Shown here: in pieces, positions 35,019-46,412 of the stretch
Numbering within the stretch: position 1 is the first letter of the stretch
Layout of the letters: the number at the start of each line of letters is the position of its first letter
NCBI GenBank assembly: GCA_002633025.1
Contig: NMRB01000094.1
Span: 350,032-414,031, forward strand
From: Notospermus geniculatus
Taxonomy: Eukaryota; Nemertea; Pilidiophora; Heteronemertea; Lineidae
Direction: 5' to 3'
Length of the DNA stretch: 64,000 nt
Notes under the pieces: generated by a model
Told to the model about the DNA's origin: nothing
The model's input: only the letters and a program-made list of their open reading frames with translations
Databases searched by the model: none
Position numbers and translations under genes: made by a program

Positions 35019-35891
35019 ATGTCTGATCGGTACAGAAGGCAAAGGCGATGTATAGCGCTCGTGATTGGAGCACTGGTCGTAGTGATGGTCTTTGTGCTCT
35101 GTGATCGACGTTGGCCGCAAGCACGAATATGGGTTGCGAACCAACTAGATCTGGTTACGTGGACAGCGGACGATTTAGTGGCTCGGTCACTCACCAAGAA
35201 ACAACGTGCAGAGTTTCAAACACTCCTAAAGGCCCTGGTTGGCGTTCTTGAGAAAAAGAACATCACGCACTTCCTGTACGCAGGTTCCTTGTTGGGATCA
35301 TGGCGACACCACGAAATGATAGCATGGGACGATGACATGGATATACTGATAGACAATTCTAGGCGAGCGGACGTTATCAAAGGTCTGAAATCTTTGGAGC
35401 CAGATTACATCGGGCGCGGTTCGACTGGACCTATTATCAAGTTTTTTCCCAAAAGCGGTCGGCCTATATGGGGAGAGAAACATTTGTGGCCATTGATTGA
35501 TGTAACGTTTTATGGACAAAACAGCACGCACCTTTGGGATCTTAATCCGTATTGGTCGCCATTAAAATATAAACTCACTGACGTATTTCCTTTACACAAG
35601 CGGCCTTTTGAAGGCATGATGGTCAATGCTCCTCGGAGCACTTTAACGAACTTGAAAATTCATTTCGGCAGAACTGACACTTGTTCAACTGGAGCTTACA
35701 GTCACGTGGTGGAGTCTGCTGGAAGGGTGGTTTATGTGAAATGTAAAACGCTTAAAAACATATTCCCGTTTGTTCACAGGAAGTTTGTGAGAGGGAAAAT
35801 GCAAGAGACGCTTATGAAAGGAGATAAAGTTATTCATATGATAGAAGTAGACGAGCCGGCAGAAGATGTCGGCCATCCTTACAGAATATAA
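35019..35891 (+). CDS. LicD/fukutin-family phosphotransferase, tandem gene 2
   Basis: 290 aa, single coding exon whose ATG follows the splice acceptor TTTCAG directly. Same plan as gene 1: basic N-terminus, membrane anchor (about residues 12-27), spacer, then YAGSLLGSWRHHEM and AWDDDMDILID. The third acidic position of the DDDxD cluster is kept and the residue between is Met instead of Ile. The C-terminal half (DVFPLHKRPFEGMMVNAPRS, then RKFVRGKMQETLMKGDK) is nearly identical to genes 1 and 3. The region after the LicD motif (DYIGRGSTGPIIKFFPK) matches gene 3 more than gene 1. Probably a Golgi enzyme adding a phospho-substituted group to glycans. It has no frame disruption. Confidence 0.88.
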   Translation: MSDRYRRQRRCIALVIGALVVVMVFVLCDRRWPQARIWVANQLDLVTWTADDLVARSLTKKQRAEFQTLLKALVGVLEKKNITHFLYAGSLLGSWRHHEMIAWDDDMDILIDNSRRADVIKGLKSLEPDYIGRGSTGPIIKFFPKSGRPIWGEKHLWPLIDVTFYGQNSTHLWDLNPYWSPLKYKLTDVFPLHKRPFEGMMVNAPRSTLTNLKIHFGRTDTCSTGAYSHVVESAGRVVYVKCKTLKNIFPFVHRKFVRGKMQETLMKGDKVIHMIEVDEPAEDVGHPYRI

Positions 35892-36140
35892 ACAAGGTCA
35901 AATTAAATTTGGTGCATAATCTACTTTTGCAGGTAGGCCTACATAACGTTGTTTATCTATTATCCTTATCTCATGCTCGAAGATATTGCCTTTTACTTGC
36001 TTCGCTTTGGCCGTTTCAAACTTGTAAGTTCTACCGAAAAAAAAATATCAAAAAAGTGATTTCTTTTTTTCTCACGAATTTCGTGAATGTAACTATTCCA
36101 TTTATGACTGTGAACAGAGGACCCAAACCATGAGGCACAT

Positions 36141-36262
36141 TGGCTGGTATTCATAAAAGTTAGCAAATTCTTTTACTTAAGATTTGCACAGCGAGGTCCA
36201 ATGTAAATGTACTGCAAAACCTGAAGGAAAAGCATTTACTACCTTTTATGAATATCAGCCAT
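36141..36262. mobile_element. foldback MITE (TGGCTGGTATTCATAAAAG)
   Basis: Left end TGGCTGGTATTCATAAAAGT pairs with the right end ACTACCTTTTATGAATATCAGCCA. About 122 bp, between LicD genes 2 and 3. Its ends resemble the GGGCCCATATTCATAAAAG family at 28931. Confidence 0.75.
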
Positions 36263-36849
36263 TTTTCTTTAATCGCCCTTTATTGACCGACCGACGAACC
36301 AACATTTTGAGGACCGTAGCCAATTGACATATCGAGTATTCTATGGCATGTCTGGGGTTGAAAGTGTAACGTCAGATGGCACCTCGAGCCGTTTTGATAT
36401 CAGAATACAACCGAAACTTTAACGTAGTTTTTACCGAAGAGTGGGGAGAGTGTCCTCTCTCGAACCAAGGGTTAGAGGCATGTCTTCTCTAAACTTGATT
36501 TTTAGGTTTTTTTTCTGATGAGTTATTACATATTCATGATATTACGATATTCTTCGAATTTTTCGAAATTTTGATGCAAAAATATGACCAACAAGATGTA
36601 CTTATGGAACAAACCGTGTTAAACTGGCCCAGTAGTATCCTCTTTGAAGATCCCTCTGTGGATGTCTAATGGAAACAACGTAGAAATATTCCCTCTTTGA
36701 AGATCCCTCATCTGTGAATATCCCTCTTTGAATAATCCCTCCGTGATTATCCCTTTTTGGCGGAAAATACCGCCCATACACTTCAATTCGGTTAGCACAT
36801 TACGATTCATGTCACTAACCTGAACAATAGATAAGAGAGGACTATTTTC

Positions 36850-38325
36850 GATATCACACATTGTACAGTGTACACTGGTCGCAATATGGCGTGCATGTGG
36901 ATGGTATGTGCTCCAGATATAGTTTGCTTTCCACAAAATTCATATAGTGTTCTCACTTTCCGAAGGACGTTCATCGGATAGGCCTATGTACGAATCACTA
37001 TCACACGCAAACGTTTCCCGCTTCAAGGAATTGCATACCAGGTACGGGATAGATCGACTATTAATGGGAACATAAATGGTATAGGGCGAGGTCCACAATT
37101 AAATTTTCTGTACACTTCGTGTACATCGACTGACTGTACAGTCACACATTTTGCCAAATAATTCAAAAACTGCATATAGCACCCGATTCAAATTTTCAGG
37201 CTCGATTGGCATTTTTTTGTGAATATCATATTTGGTTTTCATTAAGGGCAAGCTGACGTTGTGAATTTTTGGAATGTGGTCAGATATTGTATTAAATAAA
37301 ACATGTCAAAATACCATAACAGTACAAGTTATATGACGAAAATGAAGGCACCTGCGGGGTCTGAATGAGACGCGTCTTAGAACACACTACACTGTAATTA
37401 GCTAATAAGCAGAAACAAAAGACTAGTAGTCGGAACCCGTTCCCAAGAAATGTTATATTTTGAAGATGAAACAACTTGCGTATCATAAAGTTCGAGGTTT
37501 TTTCTACTTTGCCCACCTCTTCTGATAGCAATATTTTCAACAGATATAGAAAACCCCGCACGTGAATTCCATGAATGCTGCAAGATTTTCCGAGACAGGG
37601 CAGCCATGACACTTGTGGGTTTTACTTCCTGGGACTACTTTAATGTACTGAGCGTGTGTGGTGTACATGAAGTGCAGGTCAAGACACCCTCGCCACCAGA
37701 GGTTCTATGGGTTTGTGACATTCCTGCCACACCCTGAATATGTCATTTACACGCTTCTTCTCTAAGAAAATTGTACCTGTTTTTCATGTTTGGTGAATTT
37801 CTTTGTTTTTGATTACGTAATGTTATTAAGCTGTAGTTCTCGGGACTTTGCTCATTTTCTGTTTATATAAAGCACAGTGATCACATTGGACCATACAAAC
37901 AGTCAACTGGGGGTGTCTTTATTGCTTTTCTCAGAAGGGCTGGATCAAAGCAATTATGAAAATGTACAACAACAGCTTCCCTTTAAATTCCAATCATTTG
38001 AATTCTTTTTATTTGCAATATTCTCAGACAGTGCAAATATCATACGAATTCTCCGCCACTTAACTGCCCTGAAACCACCTCCTTACACTCCTGCCTGGGA
38101 CGGTAAATATCAGGCTAAAACAAAACGGGCCTACTATATTCCGATCAAAAGGAGCCAATTCTGAATCACCTACCCCAAATTATATCTTGATAGCCCGCGT
38201 TTACATGTTAATACAGGGTGTTTTTATTACGCACTACTAGTACCAGCTTGTCCCATGCTCCCACTGTACAGTTTTTCCTGGGCCTAGCCCAATAGAAAAC
38301 TATCGTTTCTTCTTCACTATTTCAG
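36850..38325 (+). promoter_or_regulatory. leader and 1.28-kb 5' intron of LicD gene 3
   Basis: 36850-37045 is the counterpart of the gene 2 leader and ends with donor ACCAG|GTACGGG at about 37041. The acceptor TTCTTCACTATTTCAG ends at 38325. In gene 2 the same donor and acceptor are only about 47 bp apart, so about 1.2 kb has been inserted here (or deleted there). The inserted part, 37060-38300, contains no recognised gene. Confidence 0.5.
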
Positions 38326-39213
38326 ATGCCTGATCGGAACAGAAGGCAAATGCGATGTCTAGCGCTCGTCATTGGAGCGCTGGTCGTAGCAATCGTCTTC
38401 TTTCTCCTCGCTGATGATCGACGTTGGCGGAAGGCACGAACACAGGTTGCGAACCTGCTGGATCTGGAGACGTGGACTACGGACGATTTAGTGGCTCGGT
38501 CACTTACCAAGGAACAACGGGCAGAATTTCGATCACTCCTAAAGGCCCTGGTTGGCGTTCTTGAGAAAAGGAACATCACGCACTTCCTCTACGCAGGTTC
38601 CTTGTTGGGATCATGGCGACACCACGAAATGATGGCATGGGACGATGACATCGATATACTGATAGACAATTCTAGCAGAGCGGACGTTATCAAAGGTCTG
38701 AAATCTCTGGAGCCAGATTACATCGGACGCGGCACGCATGGACCTATTATCAAGTTTTTTTCCAAAAGAGGTCGGCCTATACGGGGAGAGAAACATTTGT
38801 GGCCATTCATTGATGTAACATTTTATGGGCAAAACAGCAAGCACCTTTGGGATCTAAATTGGCCGAATTGGTCACCATTTAATACCAAATATAAACTCAC
38901 TGACGTATTTCCTTTACACAAGCGGCCTTTTGAAGGCATGATGGTCAATGCTCCTCGGAGCACTTTAACGAACTTGAAAGTTCTTTTCGGCAGAACTGAC
39001 AGCTGTTCAACTGGAGGTTACAGTCACGCGGAGGAGGCTGCTGTAAGGGTGTTTCATGTAAAATGTAAAACGCTTAAAAACATATACCCGTTCGTTCACA
39101 GAAAGTTTGTGAGAGGGAAAATGCAAGAGACGCTTATGAAAGGAGATAAAGCTATTCATATGATAGAAGTAGACGAGCCGGCAGAAGATGTCGGCCATCC
39201 TTACAGAATATAA
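38326..39213 (+). CDS. LicD/fukutin-family phosphotransferase, tandem gene 3
   Basis: 295 aa, single coding exon; ATG directly after the acceptor TTTCAG. Basic start (MPDRNRRQMR), membrane anchor (LVIGALVVAIVFFLL), then the LicD signature YAGSLLGSWRHHEMM plus AWDDDIDILID. It is longer than gene 2 by a small insertion after LWDLN (WPNWSPFNTKYK against PYWSPLKYK) and one in the anchor. The stem region is the most diverged (KARTQVANLLDLETWTTDD). C-terminal EPAEDVGHPYRI is identical to gene 2. The three-gene array with variable stems and near-identical catalytic parts suggests recent duplication or gene conversion. Likely Golgi; substrate unknown. Confidence 0.88.
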   Translation: MPDRNRRQMRCLALVIGALVVAIVFFLLADDRRWRKARTQVANLLDLETWTTDDLVARSLTKEQRAEFRSLLKALVGVLEKRNITHFLYAGSLLGSWRHHEMMAWDDDIDILIDNSSRADVIKGLKSLEPDYIGRGTHGPIIKFFSKRGRPIRGEKHLWPFIDVTFYGQNSKHLWDLNWPNWSPFNTKYKLTDVFPLHKRPFEGMMVNAPRSTLTNLKVLFGRTDSCSTGGYSHAEEAAVRVFHVKCKTLKNIYPFVHRKFVRGKMQETLMKGDKAIHMIEVDEPAEDVGHPYRI

Positions 39214-39284
39214 ACAAGGCCAAATTAAATTTGGTGCATGATCTATTTTTGCAGGCACGTTTTCCTTGTACGTTTTGGTGAGCA

Positions 39285-39819
39285 GGGGCCGGTTGTACAA
39301 AAGCATACTAAGTTAGAAGATAGTAGCAACTAGGAGATAGTAGCATTCCAAATGCCTAGTAGCATTCTAGTTAGTTTGGTCTTCCAGGAGTGTTGCACAA
39401 AAGCATGCTAGGCACTCAACTACGTGATAACATACTTTGTGGGATAGTAAAGTACTAGACCAAGTTGAATGACTTCCACCTGACAGCACAATGTGCACTG
39501 GGTGTGACAATCTATTGTTTTGTTGTTATATAAGCCAAGATGTTGTCTAGAATGATACCAGACATAGTATAGTTTTGTGCAACCGTACCAACTCCATGCC
39601 ACTGCATGTGATATGACAATATATTCAAGCCAGGAAAGAACTCAGTAACATAGATGGCAGCACTTAGTAGTACTCCTGAACCCTACCAGACATAGTATGT
39701 TGTTAACAATGATACCAGACATAGTATAGTTCTGTGCAACCGTACCAACTTGGTAGCCAGTTTGGTAACCAACATAGAATGATACTAGGCCTAGTATGCT
39801 TTTGTGCAACCGGCCCCTG
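39285..39819. mobile_element. foldback element, GGGGCCGGTTGCACAA family (535 bp)
   Basis: Begins AGGGGCCGGTTGTACAAAAG and ends CTTTTGTGCAACCGGCCCCT. It contains several internal partial repeats of AGCATACTA/TAGTATG and GATACCAGACATAGTAT. It starts 70 bp after the LicD gene 3 stop and so may supply part of its 3' UTR. Confidence 0.8.
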
Positions 39820-39870
39820 GCCTTTAGGCATTTCAGTCTCACCACTAAAATCATCACACTACTATCATTT

Positions 39871-40514
39871 AGTGAGGTTTCGCAAATCTGACGAAACACG
39901 AAGTACGAAATACGAAACTGGACCTCATTTCCAGGACTTAATGTATTTCTGGAAATGGTTATAATAAGCAAGAAGTCAATCTCCAGAATTCACGAATTTT
40001 CGACCCCAACCGGGGTCTTTTTCAAGTGGAACTTTACAATCTGAAACTCTAGAAAAGACTTTTCTAGAGTTTCAGATTGTAAAGTTCCACTTCAAAAAGA
40101 CCCCGGTTGGGGTCGAAAATTCGTGAATTCTGGAGATTGACTTCTTGCTTATTATCACTTTGTGTGTCAATTTTGTGCCTTTCTGTATCTGGAAATGGTT
40201 GGTACCACAAATATCGCCTGCTGCAAGAGCGTCCTTCAGCGTATAACCGGCGTTAGACCGATAGAGTTACGGTGTATACATGTATATGTATTAAACCTTG
40301 AAATTTATATTTCGTTCCACTTCGTATCTACGAAGTGGAAGTTTAAAAATTCAAGACGCAACATAACTCTCGTGGTCTTACGTGATATGCTAATGACGCA
40401 CTGGCAGCAGGGATGTTTGTAGCACCAACCATCTCCAGAAATACATTATCATGGAAATGAAGTAGAATTCGTATTTCGTACTTCGTGTTTCGTCACGTTT
40501 GCGAAACTTCACTA
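39871..40514. mobile_element. compound foldback of three nested palindromes
   Basis: Outer arms 39871-39960 and 40425-40514 pair (CGAAACACGAAGTACGAAAT and complement). Within them, 39961-40155 is a second, almost perfect palindrome with arms of about 95 bp. 40178-40436 is a third (CTGGAAATGGTTGGT with ACCAACCATCTCCAG, CGTTCCACTTCGTATC centre). The middle palindrome contains GACCCCAACCGGGGTC, also found singly near 8931, 29636 and 41938. Confidence 0.8.
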
Positions 40515-41562
40515 AGGTTCAATCTTGTGCCCGACTTTTTGCCCTTTTCCTCTCACGTGACCTGGTGATACTTAGATTCAAAGTCTTGTCGAGCATTCCT
40601 GATCGGTCTGTATACACTCGTTAAATAAAACATACTACAGTTTAGGTCTGCGTATTATCAGCTGTCGGTGCAGCGAAGGTCAAGGATTATCAATTCCGAA
40701 CGGAACTGCTGGACAATGCTCCATTGTCAGAGAAGGTTGCATATTACATAAGGTGTATAAACGGAGAACAATGGTCGTAACGAGAACATCAATCCGTAAT
40801 TTATGTAATCAACGACACGGTGGGTTTCCTGAAGATCGATCGCTAGGCTGCAGATGGCGCCTCGGATTTTTACGACAATCCCACTACATGTACTTTGACT
40901 GTGCTGCCATCTTTGGTGGGGCGACATCACTCACAAATTTTTACCGAAGGGTGGGGAGATAGTAACCTCTCGGGAACCAAGGGTCAGAGGCCTGCCTTCT
41001 CTGGACTTGGTGGAAGAGGCTGAAAGCAGGGCAAGTGAGGAGATGGGCATGGACTCGGGGCTTCCGCCTGAAAAAAAACAAAAATATTACCGGTAACGTA
41101 CAAGTCGGTCGCACTGAGAAGGATTCCTGTAACACGCCACAACATGAAAATTTTACGAGATGGAGATGAAAAATTACCTTTGTATCAGAAACGATCGTCC
41201 ATTTTGTAAAAAAAATTACTGACGCTGGACTCCTCCCCTTTGCAATTTTTCCTCGCTTGCCGAAACTTCTCCATAACAACGCGACCACTGCCGATCGCTG
41301 TCAACAGGGCGGCTCCTCTACAACCTTAATTTGCCTTCCGCGCACTGGCGGCTTGAAAGGAAACCGATATTAGCGGCTGGGGTCTCGCTTAGCGCGGCAG
41401 GCATAACCGGCAACTCGCATTCTGTCTCGGGCACTGAGCGCTTACAGGATGCCGGGGGACGGCCTGTAAGCGACGTAGCTGATTCCGGAGCCCCGAGTGG
41501 GTACTGCCTTTATCGTAGTATCGCATCGTGTGCGACTGGAGAAGGGTGGACAAGGTCTAGCC
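40515..41562. other. intergenic, no gene recognised
   Basis: 40940-41010 (ACCGAAGGGTGGGGAGA, CTCGGGAACCAAGGGTCAGAGGC) is a dispersed repeat related to 36434-36482. Nothing coding is supported before the signal-peptide exon at 41563. Confidence 0.4.
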
Positions 41563-43853
41563 ATGGCACAAATCCTCGGGCCACTCTTGATATGGATATG
41601 TGGCTATATCCACGTGGCGCAGGGCACTTACGGTAGGACATGTTTATTTCTATTAACTTTTAGATTCTGCGTGTTGTGTGCGATGTCGTAAATACAACAC
41701 AGAGACGGAAGGCGGTTCTTTTGCTCATAAAAATGGCCAAAAAACAAGTTGAGAGGAGCATATTTGCATTCTTGTGTTGATTTCAGGCCATGTCGTTCAT
41801 CTCTAGCCGCAAGAATGCATCACAGTTTGATCGATTTCTCTTTTGATTTGCACAACACTTCGACTGAATCAAGAGTGTGGCATTGTTTTTGTAAGCACTT
41901 ACACTTCTGGGATTTCAACTAGAAAGTGCCTGAGGAAGACCCCAGTTGGGGTCGAAAATTTGCAAGATTCAGAGACGACTTACGTTTACTATACCCTTTT
42001 CCTGTCAATGTTAAATTTGAAGACCGATAATTACCTAGCCCTGCTCCCACGGAACACAATCGGACACTTTTCCAGTGGTACCGGTATTTCATTCCTGTTA
42101 CCCCCGGCCAACCCTGGTATTCCCCGGTACAGGACTAGAGTGCCTTCAAAAACCCATGATGGGCGAGTTGAGCAGTGACATTCTCGGAAAATTTCAACAG
42201 GTCTTCATCTTAGGATATTGAATTATGTATGACGAAGAGTACATTAGGGAGTATTTTAAATAAATGAATCAAATTAGCATATGGCTCTTATTTACTGCGT
42301 GTTCACCTCCTGAGACAATGTAATGTGTATTTAGGACTATAAAACCTGGATAATACGAATATCATGATATGGGTACCTGGGTGTGGTGTATTTGGGATAA
42401 ACCTGGGTGTCAAGCGCATCCGAATATGAGGGGCCAATTTGGGCGGTGACGGTAGCTCGGGAAACGAAACGAAAAAAAGTTAGGCCTACATAATGTCGTA
42501 TGTATAATACAGGAATCCGATTCATATTGTTAAATTTTATTTTTGACCTATTTTTCGCTTCAGGCTGTTTTTCTAACCAAGAGCTGCTTTGTTTAATATC
42601 GATTGGCCTTATTTCACTCTCAAAATATCGGTAACGATTACTGAAATCAAGCCTTAATGATACATAAATGTACAATAACTGCGTTGAATAATGGTCTTCC
42701 CAATCCTCAAACATACTTCTGCGCTTTTCCTTTTTTTCGGTTTCCACAGGCAACAACTCAGTATGTCTATGGCAGAGCACAATGAACGGCGCTGCAACCT
42801 TGGCGTCAACATAACCTCAAGCCTGATCTAAATAAACGTGACTTTATAACGCCAAATCGGCAAGAAAGCACATGCCTTGATCTGTGTCTCTTTCCAGGGA
42901 CAACCACATATCGCAAGATTCTAGCTTCTTCCACATGCAACACTTGGTGGATTAGTTTTTTTCTGTTGTCACACAACATAATGAAGGGTGACCAATTCCG
43001 GTCATGCCGTTATAGCCATCTACCCACTGATTAAATGAAACCTATGCCGTTCATGATGCTAGCTTATGTATAGTAATCTGTTAGGGCGCCGCTGTACATT
43101 CTGCATACGTCCTACGGGACCCGTTGTTGCAGACGAATAGAAAACTCAGAGTTTACAAGGTGATGCATCCTCCCACAGCAGGGGTTTTTACCTCGCTCCT
43201 CTTCATCCGCTCACACAAACCCCTGCTGAAATACAACGGCCATTGAATCTGATGTGGCTGTTCCGTACTCCAGTTGCACTCCCTGTATTTTAAGGATAAC
43301 TGGAGAAGTACAAATTTCGTGGTTTTACCCAGTTTAATTTTAAAGTTTTGTGCCTTACAAATCACTCACATCTTTCCAAAATTGACTATATTTTATCACA
43401 GAGGTTCTTCCTGTGTATAGGAAAGATTCTTATTATTTTTGATTGTTATTATGAGTCATAATTATTTAATATTGACACCCTGACAATGCTGCATTCTGAT
43501 TGGGCAATGGTTTTCTGACCGCCTCTGCTTGTCTGGGAGGCCCAATTTCAGCAGGGCTTTGTGTGGAGTGTATGAACAGGAACGAGACCAAAGCCCTGCT
43601 GTGGGAGGATGAGGTGATGGGATGTCTTCATTGCTAAGCGACTCTAAATTTATACGTGACGGCGCTGGTTTTTATTCGAGCCGGTATATAAGTTGTAATT
43701 TCAATGCAGTAGTAAGGGTTCGTAGCTGATATCAAGTTTTGATATTACAGGTGCGCAAACCCGGATCAGTGTATCCGCTACAATTGATACTGATATGGCT
43801 TTTAAACGACTAGATAGGCCTATGCTCATCATCATATACAATAACTTGAACAG
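41563..43853 (+). CDS. signal-peptide first exon with tentative second exon, unknown secreted or membrane protein
   Basis: 41563-41632 encodes MAQILGPLLIWICGYIHVAQ followed by GTYG, a good signal peptide, and ends in phase 1 at a donor (CG|GTAGGA). A second exon 43751-43853 (acceptor GATATTACAG, donor CAG|GTATAC) continues in phase as GAQTRISVSATIDTDMAFKR. The pattern (phase-1 signal exon, then a short segment opening with a beta-strand and ID) recalls the vWA gene at 16056, but I cannot show homology. Further exons were not found, and the space between is repeat-rich. The first exon is moderately credible, the second weakly. Confidence 0.3.
41930..41985 (+). repeat. fragment GAGGAAGACCCCAGTTGGGG
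   Basis: The segment AGTGCCTGAGGAAGACCCC followed by GTTGGGGTCGAAAATTTG recurs at 29622-29675 and, as a palindrome, at 39990-40130. It looks like part of a dispersed element. Confidence 0.6.
42180..43750. other. repeat-rich stretch, no gene recognised
   Basis: A 147-codon open frame on the minus strand (42337-42780) has no recognisable domain. 43155-43620 has complementary ends (CATCCTCCCACAGCAGGG at about 43165 and CCCTGCTGTGGGAGGATG at about 43595); the same ends occur at 23770-23875. Confidence 0.45.
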
Positions 43854-43942
43854 GTATACATTCCTATTATTTATTTTTCGTCATATTGGACCAACCAGGT
43901 CCCGGGAACCAGGTGCACCTGTTCCCAACACTCGTTCCAATG

Positions 43943-44079
43943 TTAGGGACCTTTGGCAAGGCTCTGTATCGTCGATCCGTGTCACGTATATGACTTATGA
44001 CTTCGATAGAAAATGCATTAGCTCGATACGTCATACGTGACACGGATCGACGATACGGAGTCTTGCCAAAAGTCCCTAT
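43943..44079. mobile_element. palindromic element (TAGGGACCTTTGGCAAG ends)
   Basis: TAGGGACCTTTGGCAAG pairs with CTTGCCAAAAGTCCCTA, and the interior CGTCGATCCGTGTCACGTAT with ATACGTGACACGGATCGACG. Almost the whole 137 bp can fold back. Confidence 0.8.
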
Positions 44080-44126
44080 TATCGTCACACACACCGTACT
44101 TTTGCGTATCAGATATCACCCCAAAA

Positions 44127-44393
44127 CAGGGAGTTTTCGCACAGCCCCCGAAACGCCAACGCGAACGCCAAACCCAATGTTCAATGCCACGAAGACAGCA
44201 CCGAACAATAGAATAGACGTTCACCTTGGCGTTTCGGGCGCTTTGCGAAAACTCTATAATAGGGAGTTTTCCCAAAGCCCCAGAAACGCTGACGCGAACG
44301 TCTATCCTATTGTTCGGTGCTCTCTTCTTGGCATCGAACAATGGGTTTGGCGTTCGCGTTGGCGTTTCGGGGGCTTTGCGAAAACTCTATAAT
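44127..44393. mobile_element. foldback element with AGGGAGTTTTCGCAAAGCCC arms
   Basis: Both ends carry GAGTTTTCGCA..GCCCCCGAAACGCCAACGCG or its complement, and the centre (44250-44270, ACTCTATAATAGGGAGTTTT) repeats the ends in inverted form, suggesting two elements head to head. A related copy at 53513-53829 is interrupted by other DNA. Confidence 0.75.
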
Positions 44394-44535
44394 ATTTGGA
44401 GTCCACCCATTCGTAAAACTACGTGTAGTGTGTACAAATGTAGAGGGGCGTTACATTAAGTCCCCAAGGCATGTTTCCCGCAGTACATACTAGACAACAT
44501 TTGAATGTTGGAAAAATGTTGCAAGTTGCGAGTTG

Positions 44536-44705
44536 TCCTTGGGGTAATTGTCCCAGGGGCGAGTTATCCCATGCCGGACAAGTTGTCCTAGGAGTAAGTT
44601 GTCCCAGGGGTAAGTTGTCCCAGGGGCGAGCCGTCCCACGGACGAATTGTCCTAGGGGTGACCTGTCCGGGGGCTAGTTGTCCAGAGGCGAGTTGTCCTA
44701 GAACA
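44536..44705 (+). repeat. degenerate 20- to 21-bp minisatellite (AGTTGTCCCAGGGGCG)
   Basis: About eight units built on AGTTGTCCCAGGGGNGAG. Variants include CTAGG for CAGGG, and several units diverge in GTTGTCC. Any open frame is a by-product of a repeat unit divisible by three. Confidence 0.8.
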
Positions 44706-46412
44706 GTGTACACAGACCTTAATACTACGACCAGTTCTTCCCCCGTCATTATCCACGAACGCTTATCCCCATGTAACTGCCCATCTAACTACAAGTGTAT
44801 TTCTTGTCACTTTCCGATAGCCTCGCTGCGATATAAAACCGATCCATAACGTGGCAATATTACCACTGAGCTCTTTGAAGTCTTCCCCGGGTAAGAGCTT
44901 GATGTGAGTTTGAGTTAATTGCCCAGTAGACGCTACATGTATATTTAGTATTTGCGACCAGCTTTAGACACCCGAGTAGTGGACCGTCCTGTCCAATGTA
45001 AGCGGTGGAGCTTGTTATGCCAATGGGGACCATCTAAACTGTACGAGAGGGCAGCACATCGTTACCAGGTCCCACACAATAGACGTATTTTGTGTGGGAA
45101 ACTGATCAGGACACGGATGTCACTTTCATTTCAATACACGTAGTTTCAGTTGTCAATTTGTCACAGATAAATGGAAATTTCCTTCACGTGTTCTTCAACA
45201 GCATGGCCGACAACCTTTCTAGTCCTGCCAAGTGTGGCACCACATATATGTATAGTCAGTACGTGACGACTCGGTGTCAAATTTGCTCTTTTCAAAGTCA
45301 TTCTTAACCGCCAGAAGTTGTGCTAATGCTTTCCTTGACAAACGATTATAATATCCTAGCACGCGACTTTATTATTGCCTGCTATATGTCATTTTTTGGG
45401 ACAACATATCACAGGTTTGGGAACGAGCGGCAGATTTCCGTCTGTAACAATGGCATTCAAACTAAACACATAGCCGAGTTGTCATCGGAAACATTGAATG
45501 TTTGTATATACAAAGACATCGCTAGCTTCTGATGAACTCGCAGGTCAAAAACTGTTTTGTTTCGTAGAGAAAGAAGCTGAGAGACTGCCGTTGCTATGTG
45601 TAACTGGCTCTGGACCCGTCTCCAGAGACATCCATCCATATTTTTGTCGCCTTTAAGAATTCTCTGAGAGCCGAACGGGTACTGTCGGACGTATAGTCAT
45701 ATCGTCTGTGGAATGTTAGTAAGGAATTCGGTTGGGAACTAGCTGGGGACTTGAACTGTCGTACATAGTCATGTTTATCGTCCGTACATGCTTTATAGTG
45801 ACAAATTTGTTTGAGATCATGACTTGTCGGAACTATAATCGTCTGTAGAATGCGTAAAGGAATTTGGTCAGAACGTGACTCGGAGCTGTCGGGCATAGTG
45901 ATATAATATTTAATAATAACAATAATTTATTATATTAATGTGCTTAATAAAGTCAATCTTTTTCAAATGAAGCTTATCATATGAAGCATCCATTAGGAAT
46001 CAATTTGGTTCAGATCATGAACTGTCAGACATGTAATCAAAATTTTGTCCATGATCTGTAACATGCTTCAGAAAGTCATTTGGTTGGGATGACACCATAA
46101 GTTAGACGCCTTGGTGTGGTGTGGACATGCCTGAAGAAGCACTGTAAGTTCTCGACAGCGACTGATGCGACAAGTTGCCAACACTATCATAGTATCGTAC
46201 TAAATGTCTGGAATACACTGGCAACATTTTTCCAACATTTAGAAGAATACCTTTCGTAAATGTCGTCTAGTGTGCACAAGGGGAAAGAGTCTTTCAACAT
46301 GTTGTTCAAATATTGCTCTAATTTGTTGGCCAGTGTATACAGGGGCAAAAGATCATGTTGTTCATGAATCCTGCTCAAACGGAAAAATGTTGTCGGTATA
46401 CACGCAACTTAA
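44706..46412. other. intergenic, no gene recognised
   Basis: 44970-45150 shares short segments with 52990-53050 (ATCAGGACACGGATGTCACT). 45895-45945 is a very AT-rich run. 45580-46050 contains several GATCATGA..TGTCGGA variants that may be an old repeat. No exon is supported. Confidence 0.4.

Noticed and set aside
42337-42780. 147-codon minus-strand open frame
   Set aside because: No recognisable domain, signal peptide or splice context; not enough to call a gene.
44471-44849. Repetitive protein-like open frames with CPRGELS-type units
   Set aside because: They derive from a degenerate minisatellite of about 21 bp, whose unit length keeps the frame open.
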